Part shown: piece by piece, positions 56,257 through 64,000 of the stretch | Layout: each line of letters starts with the position of its first letter | How positions within the stretch are numbered: position 1 is the first letter of the stretch | DNA from: an uncultured Amylibacter sp. | GTDB taxonomy: Bacteria; Pseudomonadota; Alphaproteobacteria; Rhodobacterales; Rhodobacteraceae | Direction of reading: 5' to 3' | Assembly: GCA_959347345.1 (NCBI GenBank) | Contig: OY365738.1 | Location: 2,256,501-2,320,500 of the forward strand | Length of the DNA: 64,000 nt | Translations under genes and position numbers: made by a program | The notes under the pieces: generated by a model | What the model saw: the letters and a program-made list of their open reading frames with translations, nothing else | The model's database searches: none | What the model was told of the DNA's origin: nothing

Positions 56257-57288
56257 ATGAATAAACTTTTAACACTGACAATCGCGGGTGTTTTCACAAC
56301 ACTGGCTTTTGCCACAACCGCCCTTGCTGAGGGCAAAACCATCGGCGTATCATGGTCTAACTTTCAAGAGGAACGTTGGAAAACCGACGAAGCCGCAATG
56401 AAAGCCGCCATTGAAGCAAACGGCAACACCTATATTTCCGCCGATGCGCAATTATCCGCCGCCAAACAGCTGACGGATATAGAAAGCCTTATCGCGCAGG
56501 GTGCGGACGCTCTGGTTATCCTATCTGTGGATAGCGGTGCGATTGGCGCGGCCGTTGATGCTGCCACTGCCGAAGGCATTCCCGTTGTTGGGTATGACCG
56601 CCTGATCGAAGACGATCGCGCGTTCTATCTGACCTTTGATAACAAAGAAGTCGGCCGCGTTATTGCGCGGTCTATCGTTGCGGTTCAACCGAGCGGTAAC
56701 TATGCGATTATCAAAGGCGACAAAGGCGATCCAAACGCGTTGTTCCTTTTGGAAGGCATGATGGACGTGATTGGCGACGCTGTTGCTTCTGGTAAAATCA
56801 AAATCGTGGGCGAGGCCTTTACCGATGGTTGGAAACCCGATAATGCCCAGAAGAATATGGAGCAAATCCTGACCGCGAATAACAACAACGTTGATGCTGT
56901 TCTGGCTGAAAACGATGGCATGGCTGGGGGCGCGATTGCTGCCTTGGCGGCTCAAGGGATGAATATCCCCGTATCGGGGCAGGATGGCGACCACGCTGGA
57001 CTGAACCGCGTTGCTCGTGGCACGCAGAATACTTCCGTTTGGAAAGATTCGCGGCAGTTGGGTATGGCGGCTGGCACGATTGCCTCGCATTTGGCTGACG
57101 GAGTGGCGATGAACGCTATCCCTAACGCAGTGAAATGGTCTGGTGGCGCGAAAGGCGTGACGATGAATGCTATTTTCCTCGCGCCCACGCCGATTGATAA
57201 AAGCAACCTTTCTATCGTCATTGACGCGGGTCATATCACTAAGGCGAAAGTCTGTGAAGGCGCGGTTGCTGGCGTTGATGGATGCTAG
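56257..57288 (+). CDS. xylF: Sugar ABC transporter substrate-binding protein, D-xylose type
   Basis: 343 residues with a signal peptide MNKLLTLTIAGVFTTLAFATTALAEG. The mature chain follows XylF closely: GVSWSNFQEERWKTDEAAM, IESLIAQGADALVILS, VVGYDRLIEDDRAFYLTFDN, VGEAFTDGWKPDNAQKNMEQILTANNNNVDAVLAENDGMAGGAIAALAAQG, and SGQDGDHAGLNRVARGTQ. Periplasmic. D-xylose is the best guess; related aldoses are possible. The start at 56257 has TTGGAG upstream; a longer upstream frame is not credible. No xylose isomerase or xylulokinase gene is nearby. Confidence 0.85.
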   Translation: MNKLLTLTIAGVFTTLAFATTALAEGKTIGVSWSNFQEERWKTDEAAMKAAIEANGNTYISADAQLSAAKQLTDIESLIAQGADALVILSVDSGAIGAAVDAATAEGIPVVGYDRLIEDDRAFYLTFDNKEVGRVIARSIVAVQPSGNYAIIKGDKGDPNALFLLEGMMDVIGDAVASGKIKIVGEAFTDGWKPDNAQKNMEQILTANNNNVDAVLAENDGMAGGAIAALAAQGMNIPVSGQDGDHAGLNRVARGTQNTSVWKDSRQLGMAAGTIASHLADGVAMNAIPNAVKWSGGAKGVTMNAIFLAPTPIDKSNLSIVIDAGHITKAKVCEGAVAGVDGC

Positions 57289-57314
57289 TGTTTTACACAT
57301 TTTGATAAAAATAA

Positions 57315-57347
57315 GCCGCGCTGTTTGTGAAAGTGGCGCGGTTTTTT
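57315..57347 (+). terminator. Terminator/attenuator after xylF
   Basis: Stem CCGCGC/GCGCGG (57316-57321 with 57336-57341) followed by TTTTTT, 27 bases after the xylF stop and before the permease gene. Confidence 0.75.
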
Positions 57348-57373
57348 AAGATTTTTTTATAGGGGATAAGCCA

Positions 57374-58702
57374 ATGACAGACACAGATAAACCCCAAGCT
57401 CATGGGGCGGATAAGGTTGAAAACCCGTCCGTTTTCGCACGGTTCTTACACGCGACAGAGATTGATGCACGGCTTTTAGGTATGATTGGCGCGTTGCTGC
57501 TGATTTGGATTGGCTTTCATTTATACGGGCAGATTTTCAACGGCTACGGCGCGTTCCTCACCCCGCGTAATTTGTGGAATTTATCGGTGCAAACCGCATC
57601 AATAGCCGTTATGGCTACGGGTATGGTGCTGGTTATTGTCACCCGTCATATTGATTTATCCGTGGGCTCTATCCTTGGGCTTTGCGCCACGGCTATGGCG
57701 ATTTTGCAGGTTTGGATATTACCGCAATTTCTGGGGCTTGGGCATCCGATGATTTGGATTATTGCGGTTCTGGCGGGGCTTGGGGTCGGCTGTATTATCG
57801 GCGGGTTTCATGGCTATTTAATCGCCTATCTTGGCGTGCCTGCCTTTATTGTTACCTTGGGCGGACTGCTAGTTTGGCGCGGGGCTGCGTTTTTATTAAC
57901 GAGTGGTGAGACGATTTCCCCCGTTGATGTGACCTTTGCCAAACTGGGTGGCGGTCCTTATGGCGCGGTCGGTGCGCTGGGCAGTTGGATTGTCGGGCTG
58001 ATAGCCTGCGCCGCCGTGATATTGTTTTTATATCGTGGGCGGGTGACTCGTGCGCGGTTTGAATTCCCCCAACGCCCAATTTGGGCAGAGACGTTTTTGG
58101 GCGTAGTCGGGTGTGGCATTATTTTGGCGTTTGTTACGCTGGTGAATTCCTATCCTTGGCCAAAAGGCATCGTGAAAAACTATGTCGCGCAAAACAATAT
58201 AGACACCCCGATTGACCAGATTTTCATCAGTCATGGTTTTGCTATTCCCGTTTTAATTATGCTAGGCGTTGGTGTGGTGATGACCTTTTTAACCACGCGG
58301 ACGCGGTTTGGTCGCTATGTCTTTGCCATTGGTGGCAATCCAGAGGCAGCGGAATTGGCGGGTATTAACACCCGTTGGATTACCGTGAAAATATTTGCGC
58401 TGATGGGCATGCTCTGTGCGCTTTCGGCGGTGATTTCCAGTGCGCGATTGAACTCTGCAACGAATAATCTGGGGACGTTGGATGAGCTGTATGTGATAGC
58501 CGCCGCCGTCATTGGTGGGACATCTTTTGCTGGCGGTATTGGCACGATTTATGGGGCGATACTGGGGGCTATGGTGATGCAATCCCTGCAAACAGGGATG
58601 GTATTGGTTGGGTTTGACGCGGCGATTCAGCAAATCGTTGTTGGTTTTGTTTTGGTTATGGCGGTGTGGATTGACACAGTTTATCGCCGTCGCGCCCGTT
58701 AG
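57374..58702 (+). CDS. xylH: Sugar ABC transporter permease, XylH type
   Basis: 442 residues with about 10-12 membrane segments. ASIAVMATGMVLVIVTRHIDLSVGSILGLCA and FAIGGNPEAAELAGINTRWITVKIFALMGMLCALSAVISSARLNSATNNLGTLDELYVIAAAVIGGTSFAGGIGTIYGAILGA are the conserved parts of ribose/xylose-type permeases (BPD_transp_2). It lies between the binding protein and ATPase genes. Confidence 0.9.
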   Translation: MTDTDKPQAHGADKVENPSVFARFLHATEIDARLLGMIGALLLIWIGFHLYGQIFNGYGAFLTPRNLWNLSVQTASIAVMATGMVLVIVTRHIDLSVGSILGLCATAMAILQVWILPQFLGLGHPMIWIIAVLAGLGVGCIIGGFHGYLIAYLGVPAFIVTLGGLLVWRGAAFLLTSGETISPVDVTFAKLGGGPYGAVGALGSWIVGLIACAAVILFLYRGRVTRARFEFPQRPIWAETFLGVVGCGIILAFVTLVNSYPWPKGIVKNYVAQNNIDTPIDQIFISHGFAIPVLIMLGVGVVMTFLTTRTRFGRYVFAIGGNPEAAELAGINTRWITVKIFALMGMLCALSAVISSARLNSATNNLGTLDELYVIAAAVIGGTSFAGGIGTIYGAILGAMVMQSLQTGMVLVGFDAAIQQIVVGFVLVMAVWIDTVYRRRAR

Positions 58703-58714
58703 GAGGATAAGAAA

Positions 58715-59512
58715 ATGAATACACAAACGAATAAAGAAGGGCAAACGCCACTGGTTGCTCTGCATGATATTTCCATTGCTTTTGGCGGGATAAAGGCGGT
58801 GGATCGCGCCAGTTTGGATTTATATCCGGGCGAGGTTATGGCTATTTTGGGGCATAACGGCGCGGGCAAATCCACTTTGATTAAGATTTTATCGGGGGCC
58901 TATCCGCGTGAGTCTGGGCAGATTTTTGTCAAAGGGGAAGAGGCGCAGATTGCCAATCCCCGTGATGCCAAGGGCTATGGTATTGAAACGATTTATCAAA
59001 CCTTGGCTTTGGCGGATAATGTCGATGCGGCGGCGAATTTGTATTTGGGGCGAGAGATATTAACGCGGTTTGGGACGCTGGACGATACGGCTATGGAGGC
59101 GAGCGCGCGGGAGGTTATGGGGCGATTAAACCCCAATTTCCAAAGGTTTAAAGAGCCAGTTAATAAATTGTCAGGCGGGCAAAGGCAATCCGTGGCGATT
59201 GCTCGTGCGATTTTGTTTAATGCGCAGATTTTGATTATGGATGAGCCGACGGCGGCTCTAGGTCCGCAAGAGACGGAACAGGTGGGTCAATTAATCCATC
59301 GTTTGAAAAAGAATGGGATTGGGATATTTTTGATTAGCCATGATATAGAGGATGTGTTTAGCCTGGCCGACCGTGTTGCCGTGATGAAAAATGGGAAGAT
59401 GGTGGGGTATGCTCGGACGGATGATGTGACGAAGGATGATGTTTTGGGGATGATTATTTTGGGGAAATGCCCCAAGGGCGCGGTTGCTGGACCTGGGGCT
59501 GTTAGTGATTAA
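58715..59512 (+). CDS. xylG: Sugar ABC transporter ATP-binding protein, single-domain XylG/FrcA type
   Basis: 265 residues. Walker A GHNGAGKS at 46-53, Q-loop TIYQTLAL, signature LSGGQRQSVAIARA, Walker B ILIMDEPTAALG, H-loop ISHDIEDVF. E. coli XylG is about twice as long with two ATPase domains; the single-domain form here resembles rhizobial FrcA, so it should dimerise. The C-terminal VSD and the TAA stop are encoded by the start of a heptad repeat. Confidence 0.88.
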   Translation: MNTQTNKEGQTPLVALHDISIAFGGIKAVDRASLDLYPGEVMAILGHNGAGKSTLIKILSGAYPRESGQIFVKGEEAQIANPRDAKGYGIETIYQTLALADNVDAAANLYLGREILTRFGTLDDTAMEASAREVMGRLNPNFQRFKEPVNKLSGGQRQSVAIARAILFNAQILIMDEPTAALGPQETEQVGQLIHRLKKNGIGIFLISHDIEDVFSLADRVAVMKNGKMVGYARTDDVTKDDVLGMIILGKCPKGAVAGPGAVSD

Positions 59513-59543
59513 CGATTAGTGATTAATGATTAATGATTAGTGG
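59502..59543. repeat. Heptad repeat (TAGTGAT/TAACGAT/TAATGAT), left arm E
   Basis: About six units overlapping the xylG 3' end. The inverse is at 59948-60009. Confidence 0.9.
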
Positions 59544-59947
59544 TGGCTTTTGTGCATATAGAGCTTTGCTCGCGCAAAGCCCATACACAAAAGCCTTTGG
59601 TTATGTTTGGCAAATCCTTTTTAAATAACAATAACCATTAGTCATGGTAGCACGGAGGTCGCGCGAACCCGAAGGGTGTGCGTCTTGGTTGTTAGGATAA
59701 TAGGGATTTGCTTCACTAGCGACTCTAAAATACACTGACTCAGTACAACCGATAAGCTGACGCGCACCCGTGGGGGTGAGGGTGCGCGCGACCGCCCCCC
59801 TGCGGGCACGCCCGCTAAAATTAGGAAACAAGGCGGTCGGTTTCCTAGAATTATAGATTGTCCTAGATTAACTATTACCGATTCTGCCCTTGCGGGTCTT
59901 CGTCATTGCTACGCAATGCCGACCAGTCAAGAAGCGGCAGAAAAAAA
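59544..59947. other. Gene-free insert E with several palindromes
   Basis: No supportable gene. It contains a palindrome at 59545-59595 (GGCTTTTGTG/CACAAAAGCC outside GCTTTGC/GCAAAGC), a hairpin near 59760-59790 (CGCGCACCC/GGGTGCGCG), a GACCGCC/GGCGGTC pair near 59789-59839, and at 59886-59926 the hairpin element shared with insert D (GTCATTGC/GCAATG core). Confidence 0.7.
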
Positions 59948-60009
59948 TCACTAATCACTAATCACTAATCACTAATCACTAATCATTAATCGTTAATCAT
60001 TCATCGTTA
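59948..60009. repeat. Heptad repeat, right arm E
   Basis: ATCACTA units, five nearly perfect, then degenerate units that encode the last residues (MND) and stop of glk. Confidence 0.9.
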
Positions 60010-60985
60010 AATTTGCCGCCCCTATCAACCCTAACTGCGGATTGCGATAATGATACAACGGGCAGGATTGGCGCAATCCAGTAAATCGCCCACCCGCATG
60101 AAACATATCAATAAAATCGCGATTAAACAGCCACGCATTATGCTCTAACACCCCCCCGCACAAAAACACCCCGCCTTGCGCCTTAAAAGTAACTGCCAAA
60201 TCGCCGCAAACCACGGCAAGATGCGTGCGGAATATCCGTGCCAAGGCAACCGCGTTTTCATCCGTCCCTGCCTGTGCCGCCGTCAAAATCTCTGGCGCGG
60301 TGCGCAACACCGCCCCATCCCCGCTGACCTTGCAAATCGCGCGATATAACACGGGAATACCCGTGCCGCTGAGCACGGCTTCCGCCTCCACACACAAGGC
60401 ACGGTTGTGAAACCGAACCTCTGGCCACAGCTTACATAAGGCGGTGAAAACCGCAACATCATGCTCGTTATGGGGGGTGAGGGCGCGATGCCCACCTTCG
60501 CCCGAAATCGCGCACCAGCGCGAAGCCTCGCCCGAAGCCCCGCCCATTGACGCATCAATCAGTGCACCCACACCCAAGCCCGTGCCTACCCCGCAAATAA
60601 CCCGCGTGCCGTATGAAATATCATTGCCCGTCTGGGCAGAAATAACCGATACATCGCTGGATTTAACGGTTGCCAAAGCCCACCCCGCGGCCTCAAAATC
60701 ATTGATAAACCGCGCACCGTCCTTGCACAACGCGTTAATATCAGCCATGCGGATTTCTTGGCGGGCGTTGGTTAATCGCGCCCTATCGGGCTCTATCAAC
60801 CCCGCGATGGCTAGGCTGGCACGGCGTGGCTGGTCGGCAAATCCGCCGATATAGCCCGCCAGAACGTCAATCAAAGCCGTCTTTCCCTTACTGGCAAAAG
60901 ACTGCACGTGGCGGATTTCCCCATCAATCAAGGATGCCACGCGAATATGCGTGCCACCAATATCTGCGATTAAATCCCAATCCAT
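59993..60985 (-). CDS. glk: Glucokinase
   Basis: 330 residues of the Glk family, phosphorylating glucose to glucose 6-phosphate. LIADIGGTHIRVASLIDG is the ATP-phosphate motif, INDFEAAGWAL includes the catalytic-type aspartate, GVGTGLGVGALID is the second phosphate motif, and SGEGGHRALTPHNEHDVAVF is the family fingerprint. Its C-terminal MND comes from the heptad repeat. It converges with xylG, so it is not in the sugar ABC operon, though a sugar-catabolic link is possible. Confidence 0.9.
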   Translation of the reverse strand: MDWDLIADIGGTHIRVASLIDGEIRHVQSFASKGKTALIDVLAGYIGGFADQPRRASLAIAGLIEPDRARLTNARQEIRMADINALCKDGARFINDFEAAGWALATVKSSDVSVISAQTGNDISYGTRVICGVGTGLGVGALIDASMGGASGEASRWCAISGEGGHRALTPHNEHDVAVFTALCKLWPEVRFHNRALCVEAEAVLSGTGIPVLYRAICKVSGDGAVLRTAPEILTAAQAGTDENAVALARIFRTHLAVVCGDLAVTFKAQGGVFLCGGVLEHNAWLFNRDFIDMFHAGGRFTGLRQSCPLYHYRNPQLGLIGAANLTMND

Positions 60986-61013
60986 GGAAAAACTTTCTTT
61001 GCTTCGCCAGCTT

Positions 61014-61493
61014 TCAAAGTTTCAAAAGCCCAAAATCCTCAAACACTTGGTCATAAACCGCACGTTTGAACGGCACGATACGCGTCAATACATCCGCCGC
61101 CGCCATCCATTGCCAATTTGAAAACTCAGGGCAATCGGTTTGGATATTTATCGCGCTATCGGCCCCGGTAAATTGCATCAAATACCACATTTGTTTCTGC
61201 CCGCGATAGCGACCATTCCACAATTTAGGCACCAAATCGGCGGGCAAATCATAGCACAACCAATCGCTGGTTTGCCCGATAATAACCACATCATGCTGGG
61301 TTACAGAGGTTTCCTCCGCCAATTCGCGTAAAGCCGCGACACGGGGAGCCTCCCCATCCTCAATCCCGCCTTGGGGCATTTGCCAAGCCTGCGCCGCACC
61401 CTCCCCCGCGTCCAGTCGTTGGGCGACAAAAATCAAACCGTCCTGATTGCACAGAACAATTCCAACGCATGGGCGATACGGCAGGTCTATCAT
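61014..61493 (-). CDS. rppH: RNA pyrophosphohydrolase (Nudix)
   Basis: 159 residues. PYRPCVGIVLCNQDGLIFVAQR opens as in RppH. The Nudix box GGIEDGEAPRVAALRELAEETS fits G-x5-E-x7-R-E-x2-E-E. WQMPQGGIEDGE and LWNGRYRGQKQMWYL are further RppH signatures. It removes pyrophosphate from mRNA 5' ends or hydrolyses dinucleoside polyphosphates. It overlaps the ctpA stop by four bases. Confidence 0.93.
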   Translation of the reverse strand: MIDLPYRPCVGIVLCNQDGLIFVAQRLDAGEGAAQAWQMPQGGIEDGEAPRVAALRELAEETSVTQHDVVIIGQTSDWLCYDLPADLVPKLWNGRYRGQKQMWYLMQFTGADSAINIQTDCPEFSNWQWMAAADVLTRIVPFKRAVYDQVFEDFGLLKL

Positions 61494-62830
61494 TTTTCCG
61501 AATTGATAGCGTTAAACCCTTTTAGAATATCCAATGCGTAGGCCAGTTGATAATCCTCATCACGCAGTTTGGCGGCTTCTTCCTGTTCGGCACGTTCCGC
61601 CTCCAATTGCTCGCGTTCTTCTTCGCTTAACCCGTCGTTGTCCAAAGACCCCCGTAAAGAGCCTTCATTACGCCGTGCACGAGGGGTTTCTTCTTCCTCT
61701 CCTTCCGCGGTTTCTTCGGGCAATTCGGAAATCCGTTGTTCCACCCAAATATCAGGCGAGACGCCCAATTCTTGGATAGACCGACCAGAGGGAGTGTAAT
61801 ACCGCGCCGTGGTCAGGCGAATCGCGCCATCCCCGCCGGGCAAAGGAATAATCGTTTGGACAGAGCCTTTGCCAAAGCTGGGCGTGCCGATGACTATCGC
61901 GCGTTGGTGGTCTTTTAACGCACCCGCCACGATTTCACTTGCAGAAGCCGACCCGCCGTTTATCAATACAATCACGGGTTTGCCTTGGGTTAAATCGCCC
62001 TCCTTTGCGTTCCAACGTTCGCCGTCTTCGGCTGACCGCCCGCGAGTTGATACGATTTCGCCCTTATCCAAAAACGCGTCAGAGACCAGAATGGATTGCT
62101 TTAACAGCCCACCCGGATTATTGCGCAAATCCAGAATATAGCCGTTGACGTTGTCAAATCCGCCCAATTCCTCGGTTTGTTTTTTGATTGAATCCTCCAG
62201 ATTAATGTAAGTTTGGTCGGTAAAGGAGGATACTCGCAGAATGACAGTCTCACCAATATTCCGCGCCCGTACCGCGCGAACTTTGATAATATCGCGGGTG
62301 ATGGTGATTTCAAACGGATCATCCACACCTTCGCGAACGACGGTAATAACGATGTCAGAGCCGACTTCGCCGCGCATTTTCTTTACATTTTCATCCAAGG
62401 TGAGGCCAAGGGTGGATTCGCCATCCACCTCGATAACCACATCGCCCGATTGCACGCCCGCCCGAAACGCAGGGGTGTCATCAATCGGTGCGACAACCTT
62501 TACATAGCCGTTTTCCAGAGTGACCTCTATCCCCAATCCGCCGAATTCCCCGCGTGTTTGGGTGCGCATTCTGGTAAAGCTGTCGGAATTAAGATAGCTG
62601 GAATGCGGGTCTAGCGACGATAGCATGCCGTTTAATGCGGATTCAATCAGCTCTTCTTCGTCTATTTCTTCCACATAAGTGCTGCGGATTCTCTCAAAAA
62701 CATCGCCGAATAGTCCGAGTTGATGGTAGGTTTTGTCGTCTTGTGCTTGGGCATAAGAGCCATTAAAATATACGGTTAGAGCAAAGGCAGCGCATGCTCC
62801 ACCGATTATGCCTAGGAATAATTTTTTCAT
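61490..62830 (-). CDS. ctpA: C-terminal processing peptidase, S41 family
   Basis: 446 residues with an N-terminal signal or anchor segment. A PDZ domain lies at about 90-175 (GEFGGLGIEVTLENGYVKVVAPIDDTPAFRAGVQSGD). The S41 catalytic region has ILDLRNNPGGLL, INGGSASASEIVAGALKD with the nucleophile serine, and GTPSFGKGSVQ with the catalytic lysine. The C-terminal 90 residues are a highly charged E/R-rich tail. Periplasmic tail-specific protease. It is the first gene of ctpA-rppH. Confidence 0.93.
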   Translation of the reverse strand: MKKLFLGIIGGACAAFALTVYFNGSYAQAQDDKTYHQLGLFGDVFERIRSTYVEEIDEEELIESALNGMLSSLDPHSSYLNSDSFTRMRTQTRGEFGGLGIEVTLENGYVKVVAPIDDTPAFRAGVQSGDVVIEVDGESTLGLTLDENVKKMRGEVGSDIVITVVREGVDDPFEITITRDIIKVRAVRARNIGETVILRVSSFTDQTYINLEDSIKKQTEELGGFDNVNGYILDLRNNPGGLLKQSILVSDAFLDKGEIVSTRGRSAEDGERWNAKEGDLTQGKPVIVLINGGSASASEIVAGALKDHQRAIVIGTPSFGKGSVQTIIPLPGGDGAIRLTTARYYTPSGRSIQELGVSPDIWVEQRISELPEETAEGEEEETPRARRNEGSLRGSLDNDGLSEEEREQLEAERAEQEEAAKLRDEDYQLAYALDILKGFNAINSEK

Positions 62831-62999
62831 AAGAAATCTCGTTTTTTTAGGTTGTTTTGGCGGATGCCAAAGTTGGGGTTAGCCTGTGGGTGCAACGGAT
62901 ACTGTGGGGTATTCAAGTGCGGTTTCAGGCGGTCTGGGGTGTTTGTAAAGCATTATTGCGGAACATGGAAGGGGGGTTTTTATCAAAATGTGGTGAATT

Positions 63000-63064
63000 T
63001 TAGTGATTAGTGGTGAGTGGTGAGTGATTAGTGGTGAGTGATTAGTGGTGAGTGATTAGTGATT
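63000..63064. repeat. Heptad repeat (TAGTGAT/TGGTGAG), arm F
   Basis: About nine units in plus orientation between ctpA and the edge gene. The inverse partner, if present, would lie outside the window. Confidence 0.85.
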
Positions 63065-63078
63065 TTGGTTTTTGTGCT

Positions 63079-64000
63079 TTATGGTTTTGTTGCGAGTTTG
63101 TCAAAGTTTATAAGTGATTTGGGGTCAACACGATTAAAGCGCCATTCTGGCAATGGCCTTTCGCCGTTAGCGTAAGCGTTAAATAACGGAATCATATCAT
63201 TCTTGTTAGTAATGCCTAATAGGGGTTTTATCCTATCAAAATATCTAGTTGATTCTGCCTTCGCAAACATTCTAAAAGCATCTTCGCGTTCTCCATATAA
63301 TAGAGTCACAGGGTACCACCAAATTCTGTCCGAATCATGCGGATTTAATTCTTTTCTTATAAAAAGTACAAAATCTGCCTGCATTAAATGCTGAAAATTA
63401 ATTTCTGGATTTTGTATTCTTTCTTTTAAAAAATTAGCGCGGTGGGGTATTCGGTGAAGTTTTACTTCCTCTTTTCTCATTTGGCTGATTGATGGAACAT
63501 CACTGCAAAACTCACGATATGATACCATGACATCTCTCCCGTATTTAACATTGGGTTCTGAATAGTAATTATTAGAAACTAAATAACGGACTGCGTCAAA
63601 TTGTTCTGCTTTTAAAAAAATTGCAACGGTATATAAAAATAGCTCGTGAATGATAAACTTAAAATTATCAAAAGCTGTATCATTCGAATAACCGATATTT
63701 TGGGGACAATGTAAATAGGGAATTAAGTCTTCAAAAAACTTATGTAGTACCTCGGCGTAGTCGTCAGTCTTACCATATTTCGCAATTGCCAGAAGAAATT
63801 CAATAAACTCTGTAAGGTAAGGCATAAAATTTTTAATAGATTCCACGACAGTATCGCCAAAATATTGTCCGTGCTGTTTTATTCTAAACGCCTCTATCCC
63901 AACAGACAAAGTTGCTAAATAGTCCGTCGACCGTCCCAATGCATTTCCTTTAGATTCTTCTATCGCTTCAATCGCGCGGCGAAATGGAGTTGTAGTCGGT
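63079..64000 (-). CDS. Unknown protein, 5' end cut by the window edge
   Basis: The frame stays open to base 64000, so at least 307 residues are visible and the start is outside; the TTG at 63939 is not a credible start. Soluble, no signal peptide visible. The region DTAFDNFKFIIHELFLYTVAIFLKAEQFDAVRYLVSNNYYS is strongly helical, and HRANFLKERIQNPEINFQHLMQADFVLFIRKEL follows. No enzymatic motif is seen. I do not recognise the family; it reads like the C-terminal half of a larger, possibly defence-related protein. AT-rich like the KAP and FRG genes. Confidence 0.65.
   Translation of the reverse strand, partial: PTTTPFRRAIEAIEESKGNALGRSTDYLATLSVGIEAFRIKQHGQYFGDTVVESIKNFMPYLTEFIEFLLAIAKYGKTDDYAEVLHKFFEDLIPYLHCPQNIGYSNDTAFDNFKFIIHELFLYTVAIFLKAEQFDAVRYLVSNNYYSEPNVKYGRDVMVSYREFCSDVPSISQMRKEEVKLHRIPHRANFLKERIQNPEINFQHLMQADFVLFIRKELNPHDSDRIWWYPVTLLYGEREDAFRMFAKAESTRYFDRIKPLLGITNKNDMIPLFNAYANGERPLPEWRFNRVDPKSLINFDKLATKP

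Overview
The window looks like a stretch of a marine alphaproteobacterial chromosome. The evidence is the petP/petR regulator pair next to ilvE, a gltX/nadE/rpsO/pnp housekeeping core, an rppH-ctpA pair, and many substrate-binding-protein transporters (TTT, TRAP, taurine ABC, xylose-type ABC) together with dimethylglycine/sarcosine catabolism. A SAR116-like or related lineage is my inference; no rRNA is present to test it.

Layout. 1-177: tail of a surface-lipoprotein-type gene. 0.4-3.4 kb: tctCBA uptake operon. 3.7-7.1 kb: a small P-loop kinase and an MmeI-like single-chain restriction-modification enzyme. 7.3-16.4 kb: one enormous gene, at present split by frameshifts, made of cysteine-rich NPF repeats and eight beta-barrel-like modules. 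16.6-21.2 kb: tRNA-Ser, EamA exporter, flavin reductase, rpsO, pnp. 21.2-23.7 kb: a cassette bounded by heptanucleotide repeats with a small orphan gene and a second cysteine-rich lipoprotein. 23.7-27.6 kb: ilvE, petPR, an ankyrin protein, a third lipoprotein. 27.65-27.82 kb: a structured RNA with 6S-like architecture. 28-31.4 kb: tauABC. 31.4-33.7 kb: a KAP NTPase cassette, again bounded by heptad repeats. 33.7-36.8 kb: gltX, nadE. 36.9-40.0 kb: a TRAP operon, then tRNA-Met. 40.1-42.6 kb: accessory FRG protein and a methyltransferase-HNH fusion. 42.7-45.1 kb: dimethylglycine dehydrogenase-like enzyme. 45.6-50.1 kb: a second TRAP operon with a duplicated binding protein. 50.2-56.0 kb: two MFS carriers, then a CRTAC1-like protein and a di-heme cytochrome. 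56.2-59.5 kb: xylFHG-type sugar ABC operon. 60-62.8 kb: glk, rppH, ctpA. 63-64 kb: another heptad repeat and an unknown gene cut by the window edge.

How it fits together. The core genes describe an oligotroph importing organic acids, taurine, methylated amines and sugars. In four transporter operons a hairpin follows the binding-protein gene, which would let it be made in excess over the membrane subunits. The accessory layer has three parts: (i) a family of cysteine-rich/barrel lipoproteins, at least four loci in 27 kb; (ii) putative defence genes (MmeI-like enzyme, KAP NTPase, FRG protein, MTase-HNH); (iii) a dispersed 7-bp repeat (TAGTGAT and variants) that starts at stop codons and in five places occurs as inverted arms around an insert, with a sixth arm near the right edge. 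The paired heptad arms, the giant lipoprotein and the direct repeat around the MTase-HNH gene are the parts most worth following up.
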